Source: GCA-020348365 sp964347995 (GTDB lineage: Archaea; Thermoproteota; Bathyarchaeia; Bathyarchaeales; Bathyarchaeaceae). Taken from it: a stretch of DNA of 21,837 nucleotides. The notes under the pieces were generated by a model. That model saw only the letters and a list, made by a program, of their open reading frames with translations, had not been told where the DNA came from and did no database searches. The position numbers were made by a program, and so were the translations under genes. This document shows positions 6,951-14,180 of the stretch, piece after piece. Location: the NCBI GenBank assembly GCA_964347995.1, contig CAYGBA010000023.1, positions 1 through 21,837 of the forward strand, written 5' to 3'. Within the stretch, counting starts at the first letter, position 1. The number at the start of each line of letters is the position of its first letter.

Positions 6951-7343
6951 TCAATAGACAAATCCGAGCAGTCGCCCGCCGATTCCCTTTTTCTTAACTT
7001 CCTGATGGGAAAACACGCCCTGAGAAGTGGAGACAACTAGAACACCTATATCTCTAGACGGGAGAAACGTTTTCTCCCATCTTTCAAACTCGTCAAATTT
7101 CACACTGAAACGGGGCTTCACGGCACCACATTGATTTACACGGCCGAGAAGCTGTACCTTAAATTTTCCAGCACGGCCGTCGTCCACAAATTCAAATTCG
7201 CCGATATATCCGTTCAGTTGCATCACTCTTAGAACTCTGCCCAGAAGTTTGGAAGCTGGGCTAATCACACATTCACGCATGTTTCGCATCTCGTTGTTCA
7301 TGATGGTTGTCAACCCATTTGCGAGAGTGTCCATCATAGTCAT
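6951..7343 (-). CDS. rps8: Small ribosomal subunit protein uS8
   Basis: 130 residues, the standard archaeal length. The start TMMDTLANGLTTIMNNE matches the conserved M-D-P-L-A-D-A-L region, although P is replaced by T. The second half has PRFSVKFDEFERWEKTFLPS and the RNA-contact motif GVLVVSTSQGVFSHQEVKKK near the end, followed by GIGGRLLGFVY. It is a primary binder of the 16S rRNA central domain. ATG 7343 has AGGT and AGG sites just upstream; uS14 ends 14 nt before. Confidence 0.97.
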   Translation of the reverse strand: MTMMDTLANGLTTIMNNEMRNMRECVISPASKLLGRVLRVMQLNGYIGEFEFVDDGRAGKFKVQLLGRVNQCGAVKPRFSVKFDEFERWEKTFLPSRDIGVLVVSTSQGVFSHQEVKKKGIGGRLLGFVY

Positions 7344-7357
7344 CCTATAAACCTACC

Positions 7358-7522
7358 CTATTCGTATTTTCTAAACCCAAGTTTCTTGGCGAGTTCCCTA
7401 AAACACTGGCGACATAAATCTAATCCGTACCTGCGGATGATCGGACCATGAGAACCACATCGTCTGCATTGGCGACTGCCCTTGCCGTATTTTCGCTCCT
7501 TTTCAGGTTTCTGTTTTCCCAT
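7358..7522 (-). CDS. rps14: Small ribosomal subunit protein uS14 (zinc-binding form)
   Basis: A 54-residue gene found by translating the gap between uL5 and uS8. It reads GKQKPEKERKYGKGSRQCRR, then CGSHGPIIRRYGLDLCRQC, with the four zinc ligands at Cys19, Cys22, Cys37 and Cys40 (C-x2-C, 14 residues, C-x2-C), ending KKLGFRKYE. This is the standard archaeal zinc-ribbon uS14, which sits in the 30S head. ATG 7522 follows the uL5 stop by 15 nt; the ribosome-binding site is weak (GATGA-type). Confidence 0.95.
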   Translation of the reverse strand: MGKQKPEKERKYGKGSRQCRRCGSHGPIIRRYGLDLCRQCFRELAKKLGFRKYE

Positions 7523-7537
7523 CTAGATCATCTTCAT

Positions 7538-8077
7538 CTATGCAATTTCAACCTTAAACTCATCTTTGACAAACAAAATCGTCTCCTCGGCGGTCATCAA
7601 GTGACTTGAACCAACCTTTGATTTTGCGTGCCGTCGCCGCTTAACGCGGTATCCAGGTCTGCCAAGAGTGACCGAAACGTTCATGCCATGGATGCCAAGT
7701 TCCGGCATGTATTTTGTGCCAGGTATCTCTATGTGCTCTTTTATGCCGAAAGAAAAGTTGCCGCGATCATCAAAGCATTCCTTCGAGAGGCTATTATCAA
7801 GAGCTTGAAAAGCCTTCTCCAGAAAGTTTCTTGCCTTCTCTTTCCGAAGGGTTACAAGGCAGGCGATTGGTTCCCCTTTTCGGATGCCGAAACCGCGTAT
7901 TGTTTGTTTGGCTTTCCGCTTGCACGGCTGTTGGCCTGTTAATTGTTTAAGAACGTTTGATGCTTTTTCAAGAGGCTCGCCTGATTTCCCGACAGAGATA
8001 TTCACGGTCACCTTTTCGATTTTAGGATTGAACATAGGGTTTTCATGCCATTTTTTACGTATTTCCTCTCCAGACAA
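7538..8077 (-). CDS. rpl5: Large ribosomal subunit protein uL5
   Basis: 179 residues. Signatures are NPKIEKVTVNISVGKSGE near the start, LTGQQPCKRKAKQTIRGFGI (about 46-65), and the C-terminal SFGIKEHIEIPG plus GMNVSVTLGRPGYRVKRRR stretch typical of archaeal uL5. It binds 5S rRNA with uL18 and contacts the P-site tRNA. Start is TTG at 8077, one base after the eS4 stop, with GGAGG about 9 nt upstream inside the end of eS4; no ATG or GTG is available nearby in frame. Confidence 0.96.
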   Translation of the reverse strand: MSGEEIRKKWHENPMFNPKIEKVTVNISVGKSGEPLEKASNVLKQLTGQQPCKRKAKQTIRGFGIRKGEPIACLVTLRKEKARNFLEKAFQALDNSLSKECFDDRGNFSFGIKEHIEIPGTKYMPELGIHGMNVSVTLGRPGYRVKRRRHAKSKVGSSHLMTAEETILFVKDEFKVEIA

Positions 8078-8078
8078 G

Positions 8079-8837
8079 TCAATGAACCTCCGGTAGAGAT
8101 ATCCAGGGTTTCTTGTCGCCGACGGCGAAAACTAGGTCGATAGTCGTCTGGAAACGGTTTCCATCCTTATCTTCTATTGTTGCAAGTAGATTTCTGCGTC
8201 TTTGACCGGGTCTTTCCTCAAAGGCCACTACATTGCCGTGTCGGCCTATGTTTTTACCTCCAAAAATTATTGCAGGCACTCCTCCAGCTAGATTTGCACG
8301 TTCAACGATCTCCTGATCTGGAATGCTCATTTTCAAAACATCTAGTGTTCGGTAAACATCTTCTTCGGGATTTTTGGGATCATCCAGCTGAACTAGAACG
8401 TTTCTTCCATCATGGAAGTTAAGCTGTACATGACCACCTTTAACAATGCTCTTACTCTCGATCCTACAGAGCTTGAATTTGGCTTCCTCTGCGTCTATTG
8501 AGTGAAGAATTAATCCCTTTTCAGATGGCAAGACTCGATATGCCTTTTCAATGGTGGGAATGGAGATGACATCCATCAATCCTATTGGAAAGCTTTCTTC
8601 CTTCTGTATTTTTCCATCGACTTTAATTTGCTCTTGGGAAATTACCGTGTTGGCTTCTTTTCGTGTTTCTGCGAGTCCCAAAATGTCACGAATAATTAGC
8701 ATGAGCGGTACACAATATGATACAGAATGAGGACCAGGTTTAGGTTTCGCTGTCCAAACCAGTTCCTTTCGATGGATAGGCCAGAACCTCGGCGCGGGTT
8801 TTCGCTTTAAGTGTTTCTTCCCACCCTTCTTACCCAA
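8079..8837 (-). CDS. rps4e: Small ribosomal subunit protein eS4
   Basis: 252 residues, archaeal/eukaryal-only family with an S4-like RNA-binding domain and a C-terminal KOW motif. The N-terminus GKKGGKKHLKRKPAPRFWPI is the family hallmark; the S4 domain holds the VISQEQIKVDGKIQKEESFP segment; the KOW part has GGKNIGRHGNVVAFE. I start at TTG 8837, not at the longer frame from 8870, because this yields the conserved N-terminus, sits one base past the uL24 stop, and has GAGGGAG about 7 nt upstream. Confidence 0.94.
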   Translation of the reverse strand: MGKKGGKKHLKRKPAPRFWPIHRKELVWTAKPKPGPHSVSYCVPLMLIIRDILGLAETRKEANTVISQEQIKVDGKIQKEESFPIGLMDVISIPTIEKAYRVLPSEKGLILHSIDAEEAKFKLCRIESKSIVKGGHVQLNFHDGRNVLVQLDDPKNPEEDVYRTLDVLKMSIPDQEIVERANLAGGVPAIIFGGKNIGRHGNVVAFEERPGQRRRNLLATIEDKDGNRFQTTIDLVFAVGDKKPWISLPEVH

Positions 8838-8838
8838 T

Positions 8839-9249
8839 TCATTCTCCCTCAGATTCAGCCACGATTCCACTAACCTTCTGAGCCTTCTCGCCGGCGCCTT
8901 TCCGCTTCAATATCTCTCGGCGCCACTTATCGTCAAGGTTGAGTTGGGTGATCATAACCTTGGATGGATGTAGCGGAATGGGCACCGGGGTTCCATCCAC
9001 CTTCTCCCGGGTTACGCCTTCAACAAAAACTCTGTACTTTCCCTGATCAACGCCTGTGACTTTTCCCTCAAATCCTTTTCTGTCCCCAGCCATGATCTGA
9101 ACAGTATCTCCGGTTCTCACAGGAACCGAATTGATGTTGTGGGACTCATTTAGCTTCGGAGAGAGAGGAGCGGAAAAACGTTTGTATCTTTTATGTAGGG
9201 GGGCTTGATGTAGTCTTTTTCTTTGCTTTCTTGGCTTGATCGTTTTCAC
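8839..9249 (-). CDS. rpl24: Large ribosomal subunit protein uL24
   Basis: 136 residues. After a basic N-terminal arm (PRKQRKRLHQAPLHKRYK) comes SAPLSPKLNESHNINSVPVR and the KOW motif GDTVQIMAGDRKGFEGKVTG (47-66), which binds rRNA. uL24 starts folding of 23S rRNA and lies near the exit tunnel. The start is GTG at 9249, with GGAGG about 9 nt upstream; uL14 ends 13 nt before. The last 15 residues are acidic. Confidence 0.96.
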   Translation of the reverse strand: MKTIKPRKQRKRLHQAPLHKRYKRFSAPLSPKLNESHNINSVPVRTGDTVQIMAGDRKGFEGKVTGVDQGKYRVFVEGVTREKVDGTPVPIPLHPSKVMITQLNLDDKWRREILKRKGAGEKAQKVSGIVAESEGE

Positions 9250-9262
9250 CGGCTTCTTCCTC

Positions 9263-9703
9263 CTACACGATGATGCTTGCGGCGCTCGCTATTCTCGGCC
9301 ATCGTTCAGCCGCTTCCTTCGCTACAGGTCCACGAATCTCTGAACCACGCATCTCTCCTTCAGGAGTCATTATGACGGCTGAGTTGTCTTCGAATTGAAC
9401 CCAGATCCCTTCAGCGCGTCTGTAGGGCTTCCTCTGTCGAACAACCACTGCGCGAAAGATTTTCCTTCTCATGTCGGGTGTTCCTTTTCTGACAGAGACG
9501 ACGACCATATCTCCGACAGCCGCTGCTGGAATTCGCCTTAATCGTCCCTTATATCCGATTACTTGAATCACCCGGAGTTTCTTGGCTCCGGTGTTATCGG
9601 TACATTTGACAACAGAGCCAGCTGGCAGGCCTTTTGAAATCTTGGGTCTTTGTCCGATCATTCCTCTAGCTACAAATGCACGGGCTCTGGCTCTAGCTGC
9701 CAT
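9263..9703 (-). CDS. rpl14: Large ribosomal subunit protein uL14
   Basis: 146 residues. The beta-barrel core includes KGLPAGSVVKCTDNTGAKKL and the RVIQVIGYKGRLRRIPAAAV region, then VGDMVVVSVRKGTPDMRRK, the family signature, and VQFEDNSAVIMTPEGEMRG. uL14 forms part of the intersubunit bridge. I start at ATG 9703, not at the 5' end of the open frame: it lies one base past the uS17 stop and AAGGATGAG is just upstream. The N-terminal RARARAF extension is a little longer than usual. Confidence 0.95.
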   Translation of the reverse strand: MAARARARAFVARGMIGQRPKISKGLPAGSVVKCTDNTGAKKLRVIQVIGYKGRLRRIPAAAVGDMVVVSVRKGTPDMRRKIFRAVVVRQRKPYRRAEGIWVQFEDNSAVIMTPEGEMRGSEIRGPVAKEAAERWPRIASAASIIV

Positions 9704-9704
9704 C

Positions 9705-10022
9705 TCATCCTTCCCCCACTTTTTCAACAACCACAAAGGATACGGTCTTGCTTAAGGGACGGCATTCAACTATCTTCACCCGGTTACCCGCCTCAACGTT
9801 TAAACACGAAGGGCTATGAGCAGGTATGTGACCGTGCCTCCGTTCGAAACGTTTGAATTTTGGCACATACTTAAGATAGTCACGCCTCACCACCACGGTC
9901 TTGTCCATCTTGGCACTAACGACGACCCCTTCCATTACGCGTCCCCTTGTTGAAAGGGTTCCGTGAAACGGACAGTTGCGATCATCGCAAGTCTTCCTAG
10001 GCTTCTCAAAAGAAAGGGCCAT
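9705..10022 (-). CDS. rps17: Small ribosomal subunit protein uS17
   Basis: 105 residues. The archaeal N-terminal extension with PRKTCDDRNCPFHGTLSTRG precedes the OB fold (GVVVSAKMDKTVVVRRDYLK), then FKRFERRHGHIPAHSPSCLN and GNRVKIVECRPLSKT. Two cysteines near residues 12 and 17 plus a histidine are common in archaeal uS17. It stabilises the 16S 5' domain. ATG 10022 is three bases after the Rnp1 stop; the ribosome-binding site is weak, so reinitiation after Rnp1 is likely. Confidence 0.96.
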   Translation of the reverse strand: MALSFEKPRKTCDDRNCPFHGTLSTRGRVMEGVVVSAKMDKTVVVRRDYLKYVPKFKRFERRHGHIPAHSPSCLNVEAGNRVKIVECRPLSKTVSFVVVEKVGEG

Positions 10023-10025
10023 TGT

Positions 10026-10307
10026 TTACCAAAGTCTCCTGAACTGCTTCTTGATTCGATCTTCTGGCCGTCCAACGATGACTTTTCCGTTGATCTCTAC
10101 GACTGTCCCATCAGACATGGTGAAATGGAAGACGGCCGTATTCTTGATGATGGCCTTCTTATGGTTTTGATGCATTATGAAAAGAACGTTTCGAGTTTCA
10201 TCAACGACTCTTCCTGAGATGCCAACATAAGTAGGATTTGAACTTCTAACGACCTCAGCGTTTTGACCGATAAACTCCCGTTGAACTATGCGGGGCGTAA
10301 CCTTCAT
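10026..10307 (-). CDS. rnp1: Ribonuclease P protein component 1 (Rpp29/Pop4)
   Basis: 93 residues. It is the archaeal homologue of Rpp29, an Sm-like barrel that binds RNase P RNA together with Rpp21 and helps it cut tRNA 5' leaders. Visible are EFIGQNAEVVRSSNPTYVGI, GRVVDETRNVL and the C-terminal GKVIVGRPEDRIKKQFRR, all characteristic. Lying between uL29 and uS17 is the standard archaeal position. ATG 10307 overlaps the uL29 stop by four bases (ATGA), with GGAGG 7 nt upstream. The eIF1/Sui1 gene often found beside it in Euryarchaeota is not present. Confidence 0.95.
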   Translation of the reverse strand: MKVTPRIVQREFIGQNAEVVRSSNPTYVGISGRVVDETRNVLFIMHQNHKKAIIKNTAVFHFTMSDGTVVEINGKVIVGRPEDRIKKQFRRLW

Positions 10308-10522
10308 CTTTTTTCCTCCACAATACGCTTTTCTTCGTTATCAACCGTGAGTATTCGGGCGATCGTTCTCCGAATCTCCCGTATCTGAGAAGGGCTTTCG
10401 GGAGCGCCGCCAGCCTTAACCATTGTTCTTAGTCTCATGAGTTCGGTTCGTAGCTCAGTAAGTCTCTTCTTACGGTCTTCAGGAGACATGGCTCTGATGT
10501 CTTTCATCCGTATGATTGGCAT
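10304..10522 (-). CDS. rpl29: Large ribosomal subunit protein uL29
   Basis: 72 residues, two antiparallel helices at the tunnel exit where nascent-chain factors dock. The sequence MKDIRAMSPEDRKKRLTELR and LMRLRTMVKAGGAPESPSQI match the archaeal form. ATG 10522 is chosen over the longer open frame because it lies one base past the uS3 stop, has GAGG 6 nt upstream and yields the expected length. The 3' end overlaps rnp1 by four bases. Confidence 0.94.
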   Translation of the reverse strand: MPIIRMKDIRAMSPEDRKKRLTELRTELMRLRTMVKAGGAPESPSQIREIRRTIARILTVDNEEKRIVEEKR

Positions 10523-10523
10523 C

Positions 10524-11165
10524 CTATTCCTCAGCCTCGGTCTCAGCTTTCTCTGCTGTTTCTTCACCTGCTTCCTTGAGTATCTGCACCCGGTCGGGAA
10601 ACTCGGCTTCTGGTGGCATTATCAGCACCTTTACTCCAAGCATGCCTGGTTTTAGCTGGACGTGTGAGACAGCCTTTCTCATTTGTTTCATGGCGGGATC
10701 CCCGCTTTTCGGTAGGTATCCGGCTCTAAACTTTTCGTACCGGGCTCTACGGCTTCGCAGAACTCCGCTCATGATTATTTCGGCTCCAAGCGCTCCGGCT
10801 TCCATGATTCTGTTCAATGCCCAGTAGCCTGATCTGCGATAGTGTATGCCTCGTTTCAGGCCTGAGGTTATGCGGGACGCCATGACATGTGGATTCAGCT
10901 CTGGGATTTCGATCTCGGCTACGGAGATTTGAGGGTTGGGAAGCCCAAATTTCTCTTCAAGCGTTACCGCAAGTTCTCTTATAGTTTCTCCGCCTCTTCC
11001 GATCACCAAGCCAGGACGCATAGTGTAAATCACCATGTGGGTGCCCAGTGGGGTTTTTGTAATTTCGACGCCACCGTATCCTGCTCTATCAAATTCATTC
11101 TTCAAGAACTCGTCGATTTCTGTCTTTTTGACCGATTCCTCTATGAAGTGTTTAACCGCAGACAT
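10524..11165 (-). CDS. rps3: Small ribosomal subunit protein uS3
   Basis: 213 residues. An N-terminal KH domain (type II) spans about 15-95, with its GxxG loop in VIGRGGETIRELAV (55-68). The C-terminal S3 domain has ASRITSGLKRGIHYRRSGYW and GAEIIMSGVLRSRRARYEKF. uS3 lines the mRNA entry tunnel and has helicase activity with uS4 and uS5. The last 20 residues are acidic, as in several archaeal forms. ATG 11165 directly follows the uL22 stop codon; GGAG lies about 10 nt upstream. Confidence 0.97.
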   Translation of the reverse strand: MSAVKHFIEESVKKTEIDEFLKNEFDRAGYGGVEITKTPLGTHMVIYTMRPGLVIGRGGETIRELAVTLEEKFGLPNPQISVAEIEIPELNPHVMASRITSGLKRGIHYRRSGYWALNRIMEAGALGAEIIMSGVLRSRRARYEKFRAGYLPKSGDPAMKQMRKAVSHVQLKPGMLGVKVLIMPPEAEFPDRVQILKEAGEETAEKAETEAEE

Positions 11166-11636
11166 CTATGTTATCTCCATCTGCTCTAGGATGAGTTCTA
11201 CGTGGCAGAGTGTCTCGAAGTAGGGGGTCATGCGTCCGAAGGCTCTAGGCTTGTATTTTCTGATTTTCATTCCGGGATAGGCCGATGCGTGGACTATCCT
11301 CAGTCTTTCCGTATCTAGACCTTTGAATTCAGCGTTTGCCTCTGCGCCCTCTAGAATCTGCAGAATCTTTTGTGCGGCTATGACTGGGTATCTTCCTGTT
11401 GGAGGTTTGTGGAGTCCGTGGCGATGTCCCACCTTCTTCTTGTGTCTGCAGTAAGGAACTGGCTTCTTCTTTTTAATGACTTGGCTCAGGTATTCTTTGG
11501 CTTGGTCTAATTTCATGTTCTTTATTGTTTTGCATACTTCTCTTGCGTGCTTTGGAGATACTCTCAGCTCACGTCCGCTGGCTTTAGCCGTTGTTTCCGG
11601 ATCTATAACCGCTTTTGAGTATCCCCACTCTGGCAT
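11166..11636 (-). CDS. rpl22: Large ribosomal subunit protein uL22
   Basis: 156 residues, archaeal length. Family features are GRELRVSPKHAREVCKTIKN (21-40), the archaeal histidine-rich CRHKKKVGHRHGLHKPPTGR, PVIAAQKILQILEGAEANAE and the tunnel hairpin near RKYKPRAFGRMTPYF. uL22 lines the polypeptide exit tunnel. It is the first gene of this operon: a TATA box lies 45-55 bp upstream, AAAGG stands before ATG 11636, and no uS19 gene precedes it as it would in most archaea. Confidence 0.96.
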   Translation of the reverse strand: MPEWGYSKAVIDPETTAKASGRELRVSPKHAREVCKTIKNMKLDQAKEYLSQVIKKKKPVPYCRHKKKVGHRHGLHKPPTGRYPVIAAQKILQILEGAEANAEFKGLDTERLRIVHASAYPGMKIRKYKPRAFGRMTPYFETLCHVELILEQMEIT

Positions 11637-11680
11637 CTTGATTTTTCCTTTTATGTGGTTTCACATTGAGAGAAGTCTGG

Positions 11681-11692
11681 TCGTTTATATGT
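11681..11692 (-). promoter_or_regulatory. Promoter of the ribosomal operon (TATA box)
   Basis: ACATATAAACGA on the minus strand is a strong archaeal TATA box. About 27 bp downstream, near 11660, would be the transcription start, leaving a leader of about 24 nt with the AAAGG site for uL22. The flanking 11700-11852 holds no gene. Confidence 0.6.
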
Positions 11693-11852
11693 CTTTTGCG
11701 GCTATGCTACCGTGTGTGTGAGTAGAATCTGCTAAGGGTCTGTTATATAATCCAAATAGGAGCCAAACATGTGATGTTAAGTAGGTGGTTTAATGGACAT
11801 GGATAAGCAGAGATGGAGACACAGAGAGGGATTTAGCCTCGTCCATAAGGGT

Positions 11853-13013
11853 TTAGGTCGGTGGTGGCCACGGCCTGCTTCCCAAAACTACTGGTATCTC
11901 CAAGGTATGTAATATTTGGCCTTCCTTTCTTTTAACATTCAAGATCACGGTTTCTCCGGGCAGCGTGTATTCTTCAAGATAGCTTGCCATGTCATCTCCA
12001 TTTCTAATGCGAGTTCCATTAATTCCAATCAGTATGTCGTCGCTTCTCACTCCTGCATTGTCTGAGGGTTCGCCCGGCGTAACTTCAACTACTCTCCAGC
12101 CATAAGTAACGTTCACTCCCATTTCTTGAGCCATTTCATAATTCATATTCGTACCTCTCAACCCCAAATATGAATGAGCACCATAACTACCGTTTGTTAT
12201 TAGGCATTCTATTTCTTTGAGTATTGTGTTTGATGGGACTGCGAAGCCTAACCCCTGAGAGTCACTAACTATGGCTGTTGTTATTCCCACGACCTTGCCG
12301 CAGTAGTTTAGCAACGGACCACCAGAGTTTCCTGGATTTATGGGTGCACTCGTTTGTATGATGTTTGCTATCCCGAACCCTCCGGTGTACTCCTCCTCAG
12401 TTATTGATCTTCCAAGCGCGCTCACTACCCCTGTAGTCATCGAACCAACTAGGCCGTATGGGTTTCCAATAGCTATCACTGGGTCGCCCACCCTCAACGT
12501 TGAGGAGCTAACAACCTCCAGAGATTGAAATTCGTTTTCAGGAGCTTCAACTAGGAGAACAGCCAAATCTGCATACGGATCCGTTCCATTTACTGTAGCA
12601 GCATATCCATTTCCGTTGGCAAATGTCACGCTTACACTGATCGTTTCATGAACAACATGGTAATTCGTTATCACAACCATTGTTTCTGAAAAGTTGTAGA
12701 CGAACCCGGAGCCTTGAACAGTTTCTTCACCAGTTCGTCCAATAACTATAACAACCGAATCCTTTACTTTTTCATACATTTCTGCTAAGGCGGTGCTGTT
12801 TTGGTAAAGCGTAATGTTTTGATAGGTAATATTTTGATAACCTTGCAGTTTAGAAACTTGGGCTTTGAGGTTTGAAATTTCATTGTTTAGACTACTAATG
12901 TCTTGGAAAGCTATGTAGTGGCTTACTAAGCCCCCAATCAATAATCCAGCTACAAACACTAGTATGAGAAAGGCTGACGAGAACTTTGCAAGGCGTTCAT
13001 TGAATTCAATCAT
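11853..13013 (-). CDS. Membrane-anchored HtrA/Deg-family serine protease with PDZ domain
   Basis: 386 residues. An N-terminal membrane helix (about 12-30) is followed by a short coiled coil (SLNNEISNLKAQVSKLQ, 41-57) and a trypsin-like domain of the S1C type. The triad is visible: His119 in TNYHVVH, Asp149 in YADLAVLL and Ser230 in PINPGNSGGPLL. A PDZ domain covers about 282-375 (YLGLRGTNM, DNAGVRSDDILIGINGT). The fold faces outside the cell and handles misfolded envelope proteins. It has eight N-x-S/T sequons, three of them packed in the stalk at 61-74, as expected for a glycosylated archaeal surface protein. ATG 13013 has GGTGA 8 nt upstream. It is a single gene, downstream of nothing obvious. 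Confidence 0.93.
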   Translation of the reverse strand: MIEFNERLAKFSSAFLILVFVAGLLIGGLVSHYIAFQDISSLNNEISNLKAQVSKLQGYQNITYQNITLYQNSTALAEMYEKVKDSVVIVIGRTGEETVQGSGFVYNFSETMVVITNYHVVHETISVSVTFANGNGYAATVNGTDPYADLAVLLVEAPENEFQSLEVVSSSTLRVGDPVIAIGNPYGLVGSMTTGVVSALGRSITEEEYTGGFGIANIIQTSAPINPGNSGGPLLNYCGKVVGITTAIVSDSQGLGFAVPSNTILKEIECLITNGSYGAHSYLGLRGTNMNYEMAQEMGVNVTYGWRVVEVTPGEPSDNAGVRSDDILIGINGTRIRNGDDMASYLEEYTLPGETVILNVKRKEGQILHTLEIPVVLGSRPWPPPT

Positions 13014-13409
13014 GCCATCTTCACCTTTAAAAAGTCAAAAACATTCTTAAAAAAAGTTCCGCAAGCTCTCCTGTTCGTATTCATATCTCGACTTGTTTCG
13101 GGGATGCGAATGCGAGTATGACGGTGAAGGCTTCCATTGTTAGTAGGGTGGTTGTTCAAATATTAGCCATGCTCTCCTGAGTAAGATCGGATAGAATAGG
13201 AAAAGGAACTGAGGTTAAGAAGGTTTCGTCTTTCTTCTGTGATTGCGGCTTTGTCAATTAGCTCAGAACCTCGGCTACTACATTTCTGCGCTTTCGGTCA
13301 TCAAACCATTTCGAGAAGCAGTGAGTGCATGAGCACGATTGTTTTCCACTTCGCGCACATCGATGCCTTCGGTTTTGAGGAAGCTCTAGTTGTAATCATC
13401 TTTGTCTAC
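13014..13409. other. Intergenic region without a convincing gene
   Basis: About 400 bp between htrA and the zinc-ribbon ORF. The part next to htrA is AT-rich, with a minus-strand TTTTTTTAAG element near 13043-13054 that may serve as its promoter. No frame over 60 codons with coding character, no tRNA-like fold and no repeat were seen. Confidence 0.5.
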
Positions 13410-13631
13410 TCATAGTCTTTTGCCACAACCGGGACAAAACGTATCATCTGGTTGAATTCCTTTACCGCAATTGGGGCATTTGAGGGCATCTTTCATGAGG
13501 TGGGTTCCTCGCTTTTCTTTTTTCAGAAGTCTTCCGTCGTTGAGATCGAGCATTCTGCCTACACGTGAAGCTGCGTTGCTAGACTTGTTTACATGCGTGG
13601 CACTAGTTATGCTGCTATATCTCACTGTCAA
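13410..13631 (-). CDS. Small zinc-ribbon protein or gene fragment
   Basis: The last 23 residues form a clean zinc ribbon, LKCPNCGKGIQPDDTFCPGC plus GKRL, with ligands Cys52, Cys55, Cys66 and Cys69 counted from the longest start (TTG 13631). Such ribbons usually sit at the end of larger archaeal proteins. The N-terminal half has no recognisable domain and no good ribosome-binding site. A shorter start at ATG 13496 has GAGGA 9 nt upstream and would leave a 28-residue peptide that is almost only the ribbon. Either a mini-protein or the tail of a decayed gene; the sequence cannot decide. Confidence 0.4.
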   Translation of the reverse strand: MTVRYSSITSATHVNKSSNAASRVGRMLDLNDGRLLKKEKRGTHLMKDALKCPNCGKGIQPDDTFCPGCGKRL

Positions 13632-13747
13632 ATATTGAGAGTATCACTTGAGATGTGTGGAACAGAAGGAACATGCCTTCTTCACAGAAACTGAGTGCGC
13701 GCGTACCCAAAATTAGGGAGAGAATTGGGACAAATTCGAAAAACTGC

Positions 13748-14137
13748 CTAGTAGTGCGAGAAAATATCTTGTAGAGTTTGAGGATTTTTTGGCACTTTGT
13801 CCTTGTGTTGGTAGACTCCTTCGTGGTATATCGTTCCATCTGGATTGTCCCAATACACTCCGGCTGCATAAAACCCCTTGAAAAATCCAGTGCCATTCAT
13901 CATGCACCAACACTTCGCAATTCCATCAACATAATGCACATACGCCTCAACGCTCCCAGCATCACAACTAATCAACATACGATTCCTAACTATACCCTTC
14001 CCAGTCTCCGCGCGCCTATCAAGGAGAGATGCTTCACCCTTAAGCTCAGGCAAAGAAGATTCAAAAATCTCCAACCTGAAATCTGGAGGACGCTTCGTGA
14101 CTCTGCTCGTAAAGCTCAGAAACTCACAAATCCTCAT
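13748..14137 (-). CDS. Hypothetical cysteine-containing protein
   Basis: I do not recognise this family. From ATG 14137 it has 129 residues; a longer frame from ATG 14206 would overlap the upstream kinase gene by 26 nt. The shorter start avoids the overlap and has a GGGAG stretch close by, so it is preferred with little certainty. The second half is well ordered in appearance: strands around MLISCDAGSVEAYVHYVDGI, a KCWCMMNGTGFF stretch with two cysteines, then AAGVYWDNPDGTIYHEGVYQ. No membrane segment or signal peptide. It follows the phosphotransferase-like kinase on the same strand and could be translated from the same mRNA. Confidence 0.5.
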   Translation of the reverse strand: MRICEFLSFTSRVTKRPPDFRLEIFESSLPELKGEASLLDRRAETGKGIVRNRMLISCDAGSVEAYVHYVDGIAKCWCMMNGTGFFKGFYAAGVYWDNPDGTIYHEGVYQHKDKVPKNPQTLQDIFSHY

Positions 14138-14180
14138 CTCTCCCACGCCTCTGCAATCAGCACTAGTCGAAAAGAGGGTG

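Noticed and set aside
13300..13345. Minus-strand CSCTHC-like cysteine cluster
   Set aside because: The frame is short and has no start or ribosome-binding site.
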